Below are positions 1 through 9,491 of a stretch of 64,000 nucleotides of DNA, one piece after another; within the stretch, counting starts at the first letter, position 1; the number at the start of each line of letters is the position of its first letter. The notes below the pieces were generated by a model that was given only the letters and a program-made list of their open reading frames with translations, was not told where the DNA came from and made no database searches. Origin of the DNA: Watersipora subatra (Eukaryota > Bryozoa > Gymnolaemata > Cheilostomatida > Watersiporidae); contig NC_088711.1 in assembly GCF_963576615.1 (NCBI RefSeq), positions 62,777,248 through 62,841,247 on the forward strand, given 5' to 3'. The translations under genes were made by a program, and so were the position numbers.

Positions 1-1
1 C

Positions 2-1714
2 AGACGCAGACTAGTCTATGACATAGAAGAAAGTTGGTACAAAGGAAGCCATCCTCTCACCTATGATCAACATCAACAGATGATCAGTAAACATAAGGCT
101 CTTCTAAGGAAGTATCGAAAAGATACCAGCAAATACTTTAGTACTCTTTATGACCCAATGAGTGCCTTGAACAATAACAACATACTTGGTAAAAAAAATC
201 TTAGGAAGGCAAAGGATTTTAGTGATAAAGTATTCTCAGCTAGTAAAATCTGCCGCAACGGGCTTATTCGTGTATCTAAAAAGATTCTCCAAGCAAGCAT
301 TGATGTGCTGAAGAAGAAGGATGAAGAAGCTCCATGTAAGTTTGCTATCATTGGATTGGGTTCCATAGCAAAAGGGGATGCAACTCCTTACTCTGATCTA
401 GAATATGCTATTATCATGGAGAAGGAATCAGATTACTTTGAGAAACTAGCAGTAGACAGCTATTTCAGAATAGGAAATTTAGGTGAGAGTCCGCTGAAGT
501 CCTTTGATATTGATGAGTTGAAGACAAACAGTGAATTAAGTAATCTAGCTAAGAGGGCTGTCACTGGATATAGAATAGATGGAATCACTACAAACTCTGG
601 TAACATCCCAACAGGTAATGGTAAGGAGGGTGTTTTGAGTCTGATACTAACAGTAGAACAGTTCGTGGAACTCTACAAAACAGAAGCAGAAAAGCCAATT
701 GATGACTTAGCAGATAAATCTGACATGCTCTCCTCTACCATTGTTTTACTTTCCAATGATGAAAAACAAGGCTTCAGCCAACTCTACACACAGTTTACTA
801 CTGCAAGAGCATCGTATGAAAAGTGTGTGGAAAAAAAGGAAACTGTTGAAAAGAAACGCTTTGAAATGTTTGCAAACGACATGGAGAAATATGTTTTTTT
901 ACCCGAATTTGTAAAGTTTCAACCACCGGATAATCTAAATGTCAAGGTGAAGGAAGAGATATTCAGATATCCGACTCTCCTCGCTAACAACATGAAGATG
1001 TGTCTCGGACTCCATTGTTGTCACTCCTGGGATATATATTCAGAGCTTAAACAGCAAGGCCTTCTATCACCAGACATTCATCAGTACCTAAATATTATCC
1101 TCGCTCTCTCTATATACATACGAACTTCGGCTTATCTCAAGATGCAATCACAGACTGATTTTGTACAGATTGACAAGTGTTATCAGGTTGGTCAGAACTT
1201 ATCTTACGCTGTTCCAGCACACTTGGTAGTACTTATGGGCTGCTTACTCATTCCTATCAAACAATCTGTGAAATACAAAATGGCGCTTCTCACAGGTTCC
1301 ACAGATGACAAAGAACATTGTAGAGCATCTTCACTACTTGAAAATATCAAAGTTCCCAAAAATAATTTTTGGGTGAAAGCAGAAGTTCTCTATTTCACTA
1401 GTCAATATTTTTCTGCTAAAACAGAGATAAGCAAAGCACTTGGTAAACCAGTTGACTCCATCAGCTGCTCCTCGTGCTGTGAGATACTCACCAGTTCAAC
1501 ATCAACTCACCTAGATTCACCAGAGGAAACTCTCAAAAAACGTATAGAACTGTGTGCATATCTGCTCTACTACACACAGAACCATGAGTATGCATTAGAG
1601 TATTTTCAATATTTGCTCTCGGAACAAAAACAGCAAGGGCTCTGGAAGCTTCTGGCTGCACACTGCCACAAAGAAATAGGGGAATACAGAGCTGCAAAGC
1701 AGTTGATCAGAGAG
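2..1714 (+). CDS. Gene 1 exon 2: GlnD/DUF294-like nucleotidyltransferase module (5' end outside window)
   Basis: The frame is open from the window edge to a donor at 1715 (GAGAG|GTGGGT), 571 codons. About 118 residues into the visible part is a nucleotidyltransferase-type signature, GLGSIAKGDATPYSDLEYA: a Gly-Ser turn followed 11 residues later by an Asp-x-Glu pair that could bind metal. This resembles the GS-(x)n-D-x-D/E motif of GlnD/DUF294 nucleotidyltransferases. The rest is helical with no family I recognise; its last 100 residues look TPR-like. The ATG at 80 is probably not the true start, because the paralogues read through this point from an upstream exon. It joins in phase 0 to the TPR exon at 9492. 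This copy has no internal stop or frameshift. The substrate is unknown; nucleotide transfer to a small molecule, RNA or protein are all possible. Confidence 0.78.
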
Positions 1715-1893
1715 GTGGGTCTCTTTATAATTCGGTAAAATGCCAAAGCTGTAATAGCATATGAGATTAGACTGATGTTTGTATTAGAAATGTATCTGTA
1801 GCCTGTTACTTTCTTATCATAGGTGCTGTAGCGCTCGAAGTCTCAGAATCATTTGCTGTTTTGAGTCTTGAAAGTTTAAAAAATTTGTTGAGA

Positions 1894-1923
1894 TTAAAAG
1901 ATCAAGCATGCTTGGTCTTTTAA
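1894..1923. repeat. 30-bp near-perfect palindrome in intron 2
   Basis: The half-site TTAAAAGAYCAAGCA is followed directly by its reverse complement, with a single mismatched pair. The same palindrome occurs in the equivalent intron of gene 2 (about 22,780-22,809) and gene 3 (34,297-34,326). It could form a cruciform or an RNA hairpin, or it may be a relic of an older insertion. Confidence 0.7.
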
Positions 1924-2044
1924 CTTTCTTAATGTTGTGGTTGAGCACCATTTAACAATTAGCTGGTATAGATCTTAGTTGTGTAAAATATAGTTATAAG
2001 TAAGAAGACATATATCTCTACCTGCACACTAATTAACAACATAT

Positions 2045-2400
2045 TGTTGTGGAATGTGATCTACTGAGAGCTGAGTTTAGGGCTGAGCTAAGCCGTGCCG
2101 GGCTGTGCTCAGTCAGGCGGAATAATGAGGTCAGAGTTTAGCCAAGCCAGAGCCGTGCCGAGTCAAGACCGAGCTGAGCCGAGACATGCCGGGTTCAGCC
2201 AAGTAGAACGGAGGCGGAGCTTACTAGCTATATAAGCTCGAACATTTGTGTAGAAGAGCAAAGCTGTTCTGGGCCTGTTCATTGCCTGTTACTTGATCAT
2301 TCTTGTGCAACTTATGAACTAAGCAGAAATATATGTATAAACTCATGCACCGAGTCTTGTACTAGTGGAGGAAAAGTGAAGGTCGCACAAAACCTTTACA
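2045..2400 (+). repeat. 5' LTR of Ty3/gypsy copy A
   Basis: 356 bp with TG...CA ends. It is GC-rich and repetitive (GAGCTGAGCCGAG motifs) at its start. It carries variants shared with the 5' LTR of copy B but not with either 3' LTR: an extra 5 bp (GTGCC) near 2096, GGCGG at 2118, and GTGCAAC instead of GTACAAC near its end. Confidence 0.92.
2229..2235 (+). promoter_or_regulatory. TATA box of the LTR promoter
   Basis: TATATAA inside the LTR, followed about 30 bp later by the sequence where transcription of the element would start. The same motif is found in all four LTRs of the window. Confidence 0.55.
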
Positions 2401-2401
2401 C

Positions 2402-2419
2402 TGGTGGCAGCAGTGGGAT
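2402..2419 (+). promoter_or_regulatory. Primer-binding site, tRNA-Leu type
   Basis: One base after the 5' LTR lies TGGTGGCAGCAGTGGGAT. It begins with TGG, complementary to a CCA tail. It matches the complement of common tRNA-Leu 3' ends except for about one base. This is the expected place and length for the minus-strand primer site of a Ty3/gypsy element. Confidence 0.75.
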
Positions 2420-2519
2420 CGCTGACGATCCCAAGAACTCCACCACAGGACTCGCATCAGGATCACTGGAAACTGGGAGGATCACTGGACTCTGGAGGAA
2501 CTGAGCTGCTTGAAAAACG

Positions 2520-3062
2520 GCGACACCGCTCTTCCTGGAAGAACTTCCTGACAACAGGAAGAAACCCAGAGAGAGAGCTGTGGAAAGCCTTGCGGTATTG
2601 GACCCAGTAGATGCACTGCTCCGGGGGCAGAAACCTACTAAAGACTCCGACAGGACTTACCTGAGGAGGCAGCGCGCTCCTACTGGAAGAACTTATTACA
2701 GGAAGAAACCCAGGGAGAGCTGTGAAAGGCCCTGCGGTATCGGACCTAGTAGATGCACTGCTCCGGGAGCAGAAACCTACTAAAGGCTTTGACAGAACTT
2801 ACCTGAGGAGGCAGCGCACTCTTACTGGAAGAAATTCCTACAGGAAGAAACTCAGAGAGAGCTGCGGAAAGCCCTGCAGTATCGGACCCAGTAGATGTAC
2901 TGCTTCAGGAGCAGAAACCTACTAAAGGCTCCGACAGGACTTGCCTGAGAAGGCAGCGAGCTCCTACCGGAAGAACTTCTTACAAGAAGAAACCCGGAGA
3001 AGAGCCGACAGCCACGGACACGGAAAAGGCACTGCGCTGAAAAGAGAGCAGAAACCTAATGA
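2520..3062 (+). repeat. 142-bp tandem repeats in the retrotransposon leader
   Basis: The phrase GTAGATGCACTGCTCCGGG recurs at 142-bp intervals (2607, 2749, and a variant at 2891), with a degenerate fourth unit ahead of gag. Each unit contains an AGAAACCTACTAAAGG box. As 142 is not a multiple of three, the short overlapping frames here encode the same peptide in different phases and are probably not genes. Confidence 0.8.
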
Positions 3063-3071
3063 AAGCGAGAC

Positions 3072-3635
3072 ATGGCCAATAGGAGAGCAAGAAGTGCTGA
3101 CCCGGGACCCAACCGACTAGTCGAGGTACTAGAACGGGTACTACTGATGCCAAGAGCTCAGGAACCGGCACCACGTTTTAAGACACCTCAGTACACTGGA
3201 AAGGGAGATGTGGAGTACTTCATTGCTCGCTTTACGGAGGTAGCCGACGCCAATCAGTGGACGAAAGGAGCAACCCTATTGCACCTCCGGAAAGCACTGG
3301 GCGAACAGGCTGAGGACTACGGACGAGCCGAGGACCAGGTGGCCATTTTCAATGCCCTTCGGGCAAGATTTGGGCTATCCGCCAGGCAGGCGCTAAGCCA
3401 GCTAAAAGCTTTTATGCAAGAGGAAAGGACGACACTTCAGGAGCATGCTATGGAGGTTGAGAGGTTGGTAGGCATTGCGTACGAGGACCTGCCGAATCGA
3501 CACCGAAAGAGTATGGCTATGGAGACCATTGGTAGCTCACTAAGAGACCCTGCCCTGCAGCGACATCTGTTGGCAATACACACGCCCACGCTGGTTGACG
3601 CTGTATGGGCTGAAAATGACTACCTTCAGATCTAA
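3072..3635 (+). pseudogene. gag (capsid) of Ty3/gypsy copy A
   Basis: A 187-codon frame starts ATGGCCAATAGG. It contains the retrotransposon gag core: a PQYTGKGDVEYFIARFTEV segment (residues 40-58), helices rich in leucine and arginine, and a closing LQRHLL region. It stops at TAA where copy B reads on by four codons to its own stop. It is shorter than typical Ty3 Gag because the nucleocapsid lies beyond the stop in another frame. Confidence 0.8.
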
Positions 3636-3779
3636 GAAGGTGTGTAAATCCACCGGATCTTGGTACGAACCCTGGAGGGAGGAACCTCCGACTAGGTAAA
3701 CTCAGCCAAAACCGATGTTATAGGACAGCTAGCCCGGCTAGTCCAAACTCTCACGGACAAGGTGGAACGGCTACAGGAG

Positions 3780-3960
3780 CAGGTTCCCATTCCAACCGAG
3801 AGGATTAGTCAGCCAGCTACCCTTTGCTAGGAATGTGGGCAACCGGAGCACGTACGGAAGAATTGTCCTCGCTACACCAAACCAGCTTCGGGAAACGGAA
3901 AACGGCCACGTACCACGTGTACCAAGGCCAAACAACCCCGGAAACACAATAGAACTACAC
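3780..3960 (+). pseudogene. Nucleocapsid zinc knuckle of copy A (broken)
   Basis: At 3825-3866 the frame reads Cys, stop, Glu, Cys, then four residues, His, four residues and Cys. This is the CCHC zinc knuckle of retroelement nucleocapsids with a TAG inside it. Copy B keeps the same knuckle open at about 36,195-36,240. Basic residues follow, as expected for nucleic-acid binding. Confidence 0.7.
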
Positions 3961-4307
3961 GGGATTCAGTGACAGCTGACGATTGGTCTCAACCAGCAAA
4001 GACTTGGCCATAGAAAATTCATGCACAGGAAAGACCTGTGGAGACACGAAATTAGTACCAGTCTTTGAGTGAGGCCAATCTGGACATTCCCACTGTCCCG
4101 GATACCGCCTATGCCCTTTCGTGCGAATGGCAAGGATGTAGCCCAAAACGAAGGAAGGTGACCCCCAAATCCCCTCCACCCCAGACAGCGAGAACCACCC
4201 CCACTGGCCCGGATGGTCAGAAGCCTGCCTTAAAGGCGGCAGGGCCGACCCCTTCTCCGCCTTGAGGATGGCAATCATAGGAGCCGCGGGTCTACCCCGG
4301 ATGTAGG

Positions 4308-4975
4308 ATGGCCCGAGGGACCGACCCCGCCCCACTGCAGAAAGGAAGGCTCCCAGGCCTCCCAGAATATGTCTTGGAAGACAACTCTAAGGCGCAAGCC
4401 CTCAGCCGACCTCACTCCACCAGCTATTTCCTCCCAAGAAAAGTGGAGGGCGGCCCATCCAGTTTCTTTTAGACACAAGATGCACCACAAACCTGATCAA
4501 TAAGCAGGTCTTTGACCAATTGCCAGGAGTCGTACGGGACTAACTCGAGAAGAGTGGCAGCCATGGATTATTGGCTGATGGAACACGGCTCTCTTTCTAC
4601 GGGATAATCCGTCTGGCTACCCGCCTGAGGGATGTAAAGACAGAGGAAGTCTTTGTGGATAGCCGTCTGAGCGAGGATACCATACTCGGAATGCCATTCT
4701 TCATGGCTCATCAGCGCTCTCTCGAATTTGAGCAGCCGGTGGTCCGAATGGATGGTAGACAGCTAGTCTGCACGGATCGACATGGGCGGCTGCTACAGAG
4801 CAAGGTACAGGTGATAAGGGGGGTAGTGGTTCTCGCTCGGACAGAGATGGCAATACACTGTAGCATCATCATGCGGAATTACTGCCCCATGGGACTGATC
4901 GAAGGATTTTCCAACGTACCTCCGATAGCAAGTAGCTTGAATCAGCTGGGACTTAGGTCATCACCCGCTGCATGA
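4308..4975 (+). pseudogene. Aspartic protease of copy A (broken)
   Basis: The active-site triad is Asp-Thr-Arg (about 4472) where copy B has Asp-Thr-Gly. A one-base deletion just upstream (GTGGAGGGC against GTGGAGGGGC in copy B) also shifts the frame. Downstream, an open frame from 4571 contains ILGMPFF, the usual ILG(L/M)xFL motif of Ty3 proteases. It cannot encode an active enzyme. Confidence 0.75.
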
Positions 4976-5245
4976 ATGCTACAGAGCAGCCATTGACTTT
5001 CCGGTCTGGAGCCACTATCGGCATTTACACGGGAGTGGAGACTCGCAGATCAAAAAGGACGATCCCTTACTGTATGGTGCTGGTCCGATTTCAATCAATG
5101 GAGTGCCGGCTCACTTTGAGGAACTGTTCCAGGCAGCCCAGCCAAACTGTGAGGGAACGGGTCAAATGGCAAGGTTGGCCTCCTTGTTGAGTCGATATGC
5201 CACCGTGTTCAGTACAGGTGACGACAACGTAGGAGGACCACCGAG

Positions 5246-6082
5246 GTGGAACATTCCATTCCACTTAAGGAAGGCACCCGGAAAATCCGGCAACCCCTCT
5301 ACAGACTCGGACCAGAGAAGGAGACCAAGGCCGAAAGGCAAGTCCAAGATCTGCTCAGGTGGGGGCTGATCAAGCCAGCCGGAGGAGCTTGGAGCTCCTC
5401 CGTGGTGTTGGTCCGGAAGAAGGATAAGAAGTGGCGCTTCTGCATCGACTACCGGCGTCTAAACACTGTCACCGAGCAAAATGCCTACCCTCTACCCAGG
5501 ATTGACGACAGCCTGGATGCCCTGTCTGGCAGCAGCTATTTAAGCACGCTCGACCTGGTGAGCGGGTACTGGCAGGTACCCCTGAATGCAGAGGCACAGG
5601 AGAAGTTGGCCTTCTCGACACGGTCCGGATTATGGAAATGGAAAGTGTTGCCTTTCAGACTGACATTCGCCCTCGCCACTTTCCAAAGACTCATGGGACG
5701 TGTGCTACACGGCCTCCACTGGAGAACGCTGCTACTGTATCTGAATGATATTATAGTCAGCGCCCCGAACGTCGATACGCATCTGCATCGGCTGGAGGAG
5801 ATCTTCCAGAGACTCCACAAGGCCGGACTGAAGTTAAAGCCATTCAAGTGCAAACTATTGCAACCCCAGGTCCGCTACCTGGGCCACATAGTATGCCAAG
5901 ACGGAGTCTTTACAGACCCTGACGAGGTGAAGGCAGTCATGGAATGGCCGAGCCCGCACGAAGTGAAAGAACTCCAAGGATTCCTCGGGACGGTCGGCTA
6001 CTATCGACAATATATCTCGGAGTTTGCCACTATAGCGCATCCCTTGCACCGACTGACTGCAAAAAGAGAGCCCTGGAAATAG
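5246..6082 (+). pseudogene. Reverse transcriptase of copy A (catalytic Asp lost)
   Basis: The frame shows Ty3 RT blocks in order: GAWSSSVVLVRKKD, RFCIDYRRLN, STLDLVSGYWQVPL, FALATFQRLM and LLYLNDIIVS. The first catalytic Asp (TLDL) is kept, but the YLDD box reads YLND (AAT at 5744-5746). The frame ends at a TAG (6080-6082) where copy B has a tryptophan codon, cutting RT from RNase H. Confidence 0.88.
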
Positions 6083-6619
6083 ATGGAAGGGGAACAGATT
6101 GCCTTCAATGCACTTAAGGATAGTATCGGCACCGCCTCGATCTTGGGCTATCCGAATCCGTGGAGGCAGTACATCCTGAACACAGATGCCAGAGGATGTA
6201 GAGTGGGGGCCGTGCTGTCCCAAGCACAGGAGGGCTGCGAGAGAGTCATTGCCTCCTACAGCAAGACCCTAACCCATTTGGAACGCAATTACTGCATCAC
6301 TCGACGGGAGCTGCTTGCGGTGATAAAGACAGTGAAGCACTTTCGGCCGTATTTGTATGGCCAGGAGTTCCTCCTACGGACGGCCACGCGTCACTCCAGT
6401 GATATATGCAAGAGGAGGAAACTCTCAAACCAGGTAGCCCAGTGGCTAGAGATCCTGGCTGAGTTTTGCTACGTTCTGGAGCATCAGTCAGAGACTCGCT
6501 ACGGGAACGCAGATGGGTTGAGCAGGCAAACCTGCGAGGACTGCCGGCAATGCAGGAGCATTGAGCAGAGGGACGGGGCCCTTCACGGAAGGAGTTGGCA
6601 AGGTAGCAAGGGTGGTTAG
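6083..6619 (+). pseudogene. RNase H domain of copy A
   Basis: Continues RT after the stop. It shows ILNTDARGCRVGAVLSQ (first Asp), ERVIA..SKTLTHLERNY and RRELLAVIK (Glu), the Ty3-type RNase H arrangement. The later LRTDH motif is altered to LRTAT, so one metal ligand seems lost in both copies. The frame ends before integrase. Confidence 0.75.
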
Positions 6620-6744
6620 CCGCGTGGGTACTGACCAGTTGCCTGGATGGGACTCCCGCTTTCGACAGGGCGGGTTCATCCCTGGGCAACGGCGCATACC
6701 CCGGATGGCCGGCCGGCAACTCGCATGGGACTCCTACTCCAACA

Positions 6745-7860
6745 GTGGCGGGATTGAACCTGGGTGCCGCAGGTTCCTCCGAGTGGCTACCGGCCACACC
6801 AGGGATAACAGGACCAAAGGGCGAGCTGACAAGGACACAGGCCACTGAACAAGGACCCGTGGCCACCATGTGTCGTGCCATCGCCACAGGGGAAAATATG
6901 CCAGCGGAACACCTGGAAGTCGAGAACAGAGAGCTGGACATCCTGCTTGACATGCGAGGCTCTCTGTGCATACGACAGGACGGCATGCTGGAAGCACGCG
7001 TGGCTCCGCAGGGCCACGCCAGATGGTGCGGCCATCTGCCTTCGGCTATGCGGGAGACCACGGTGTGGCAAACGCACGCCCTAGCTCACTCTGGGGTGGG
7101 AAGAACGATAAGCCGCCTCCAGCTGACTTGGTACTGGCCCGGACTGACGGCCACAGTCAGACGGCTCATCAAGTGTTGTGAGGTGTGCCAGGCCGCAAAG
7201 CTTGGAGGGACAAAGGCGGCCGAAGGGAAAAGAAGGCTCTATGCTGGACAACCCTGGCAGAAATGGCTGGGGACCTGATGGGGCCATTTCCGGTCACGCC
7301 TAGTATGAACAAGTTGGTGGTGGTTCTCACCGACCACTTCACCCAATGGCAGGATGCACTGGCACTACCTGACGCCACTGCCCCGATGGTCGCAAGTGCA
7401 CTGGATGAGCGGGTCTTCTGCTACCTGGGGTTACCCGAGCAGATCCACATGGACCAGGGGGCTCAGTTTGAGAGCCAACTGATGGGCGAACTGCGCCAAC
7501 TCTGGAACGTAGGGAAAACCCATACGAGTCCTTATCACCCACAGGCCAACGGAGTCGTTGAACAGAACAATCGGGGACTCAGGTACTCCTTGGGGGCACT
7601 ACTTTTGACCCGAGGATAGAACGAGTGGGACCTGCTGCTTCTCCAGCTGATGAAGGCATACCGAGGAACTCCCCCACTCCGCAACCGGAGAGACAGCCAC
7701 CATGTTTATGTTGGGACGGGAGCTGAGGTTACCGGACCAGCTGGAAAGCCACCCACCTCTAACCGAGTTCTTTCCTGCCCACGAGCACTCCCTTAAGGTG
7801 CAGCGGAGGCAGCAGACGGTGCACCAGGCGTACGACAAAGTCAGATGGAGGTGAGACAGA
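6745..7860 (+). pseudogene. Integrase of copy A (frameshifted)
   Basis: The frame 6745-7278 holds the HHCC zinc domain, with the last cysteines in KCCEVCQAAK. A frameshift near 7255-7268 moves the catalytic core to another frame (to 7619). That core has the D,D,E residues in VLTDHFTQW, IHMDQGAQ and GVVEQNN. TAG at 7617-7619 then interrupts the region before LLLLQLMKAYRGTPPL, a typical Ty3 integrase segment. Confidence 0.82.
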
Positions 7861-8218
7861 AGGACCGGGAGAAGCCATCGCTGTACGCTCCAGGCAACTG
7901 GGTATAGCTCACAAATAAACGCCGGATATGGGGAGAAAATCCCAAGCTACAGGCAAAGTTCGTGAGACCATACCAGGTCCTGAAGGCCTGGGGGAACCAC
8001 ACATATGTGGTGGAACGACAGGGCCAGTCTTCTATTTAGAGCGAAGAAAGGCTGAAACCTTATCATGCTTGCCCAGAAAGGTTGAGGCAAGCCCCGGCCA
8101 CCTTGGAGCCAAGGAGAGATCCTAAAATGAAAGGAGCTCGACCTAGCGGGCCGGAAAGGAGGCATGAGGAGGTCAGAATGAACCTTGTACCCATAATGCC
8201 GCCCCCAGCTGGGAAAGG

Positions 8219-9016
8219 TTGCTGCTAAAGGCTGCAGAAAAACGAGGGCAGGAGATAACTCCGGAAGAAAATCCAGCGGGACCAGAGGAAGGAGAAAGCC
8301 AAAGACGCCCTCCGAGCTCCGAGGAAATCAATCCGACCACACGAGAAAAAGTTCCGGAAGAACCTGAAGCAAACCCGGTGGAGACCGAAGAGACCACAAC
8401 ACCAGATCTCATCAACCCCGCAATCCAATCAACTTCGATCCGGCATAATCCGAGGCCAGCCCGGATCACTAGGAAGCCGGAATGGTACGGAGATAGGGTG
8501 TGCTACTCCATGGAATTGTTGGAAAACGGTCCGGAGGTCGAACAGGAAGGCAGCAAAACGGTTCTCACGGACGCGACCAAAGCTTTCCTTTTAAAATACT
8601 TGTTTTCTCTGAACAAAGTTAGAGCACTCGAGAAGATGAACAGAGAAGGTAACACCTCGCTACAAGATTTATTGACTTCGGTCACAACTAGCTTGAAAGA
8701 AGCTGAGGAAGCACTGGGTGCACCGGAGCCGGTAGGTGTGGCAGCACCCAAGGGAGATCAGGAGTGGGAGGAGGCGACTGCCGAGGCCAGCACGAGCTGC
8801 CCCGGAGAAGATGTCTCCGAAGCAGATGACGAGGACCTGGACAGAGCCCTGACAGGAGAGGAGGAGGTCTGCCGAGTGGCTACCATAAGCTCTCTCCCAA
8901 GGTATAGATTGGAGACGGTGGTCACCAATAGAGGGGAGAGTGTTGTGGAATGTGATCCACTGAAAGCTGAGTTTAGGGCTGAGCTGAGCCGGGCTGTGCT
9001 CAGTCAGGAGGAATAA
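8219..9016 (+). CDS. Acidic C-terminal Pol extension running into the 3' LTR (copy A)
   Basis: 265 codons, uninterrupted. It begins with Glu/Pro-rich sequence. Around residues 78-90 it has a basic RHNPRPARITRKPEWYG segment, like the RRSxRxxKxPxRY tail that closes many Ty3 integrases. It continues for about 170 residues rich in Glu and Asp. The last 25 codons lie inside the 3' LTR. The homologous frame in copy B (stop at 40,939) keeps the same end. It is either a long Pol tail or a separate accessory protein; I do not recognise its acidic part. Confidence 0.5.
   Translation: MLLKAAEKRGQEITPEENPAGPEEGESQRRPPSSEEINPTTREKVPEEPEANPVETEETTTPDLINPAIQSTSIRHNPRPARITRKPEWYGDRVCYSMELLENGPEVEQEGSKTVLTDATKAFLLKYLFSLNKVRALEKMNREGNTSLQDLLTSVTTSLKEAEEALGAPEPVGVAAPKGDQEWEEATAEASTSCPGEDVSEADDEDLDRALTGEEEVCRVATISSLPRYRLETVVTNRGESVVECDPLKAEFRAELSRAVLSQEE
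8930..8940 (+). promoter_or_regulatory. Polypurine tract
   Basis: AGAGGGGAGAG directly precedes the 3' LTR, the expected position of the plus-strand primer. It is inside the acidic reading frame. Confidence 0.7.
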
Positions 9017-9291
9017 TGAGGTCAGAATTTAGCCAAGCCAGAGCCGCGCCGAGTCAAGACCGAGCTGAGCCGAGACATGCCGGGTCCAGCCAAGTAGAAC
9101 GGAGGCAGAGCTTACTAGCTATATAAGCTCGAACATTTGTGTAGAAGAGCAGAGCTGTTCTGGGCCTGTTCATTGCCTGTTACTTGATCATTCTTGTACA
9201 ACTTATGAACTAAGCAGAAATATATGTATAAACTCATGCACCGAGTCTTGTACTAGTAGAGGAAAAGTGAAGGTCGTACAAAACCTTTACA
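8941..9291 (+). repeat. 3' LTR of Ty3/gypsy copy A
   Basis: 351 bp and highly similar to the 5' LTR. It carries the 3'-type variants GAGCCGGGCTG (without the 5-bp insert), CAGGAGG, CAGAATTT and GTCGTAC, all shared with the 3' LTR of copy B. Its TATA box lies about 370 bp upstream of the TPR exon, in the same orientation. Confidence 0.92.
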
Positions 9292-9491
9292 ATATTATCA
9301 TTCTTATCATACGGCTAAATGGATATTCTTAAGTGAGAATATGTTGCGAAAAACCTTGATAATACATGTAGCTTGAAGTATTGTTTAAAATGGCTTGGAA
9401 AAGGTACTGTTTTTTGTCACAGGTTTGAAGGCTTAAACATCTAGCATTCGTGTAGGTTGTGCTTTGTTGATGTATTTTTCTAATGCTATAG

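Larger units (their letters stand above)
2045..9291 (+). mobile_element. Ty3/gypsy LTR retrotransposon, copy A (7.25 kb, defective)
   Basis: Two direct LTRs (356 and 351 bp, starting TGTTGTGG and ending TTTACA) flank, in order, a tRNA-Leu-type primer-binding site, a repeat-rich leader, gag, a zinc knuckle, protease, reverse transcriptase, RNase H, integrase and a long acidic tail. That gene order defines Ty3/gypsy elements. A 4-bp ATAT duplication (2041-2044 and 9292-9295) flanks it. It lies in the sense orientation inside intron 2 of gene 1. Many stops and frameshifts show it is no longer autonomous. No envelope gene is seen. Confidence 0.93.
1715..9491 (+). other. Gene 1 intron 2, filled by a Ty3/gypsy element
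   Basis: The donor GTGGGT at 1715 and the acceptor TTCTAATGCTATAG ending at 9491 frame an intron that would be about 530 bp without the retrotransposon at 2045-9291, similar to the 533 bp intron of gene 2. Splicing joins GAG to GTC without changing frame. The remaining intron sequence is shared with genes 2 and 3. Confidence 0.65.

Noticed and set aside
2404..2925. Three overlapping 67-68 codon frames in the retrotransposon leader
   Set aside because: They are the same 142-bp repeat read in shifting phases, ahead of gag.
6297..7061. Long minus-strand frame of 254 codons
   Set aside because: It lies antisense to RNase H and integrase of the retrotransposon, has no domain, and comes from the GC-rich codon pattern of the sense strand.
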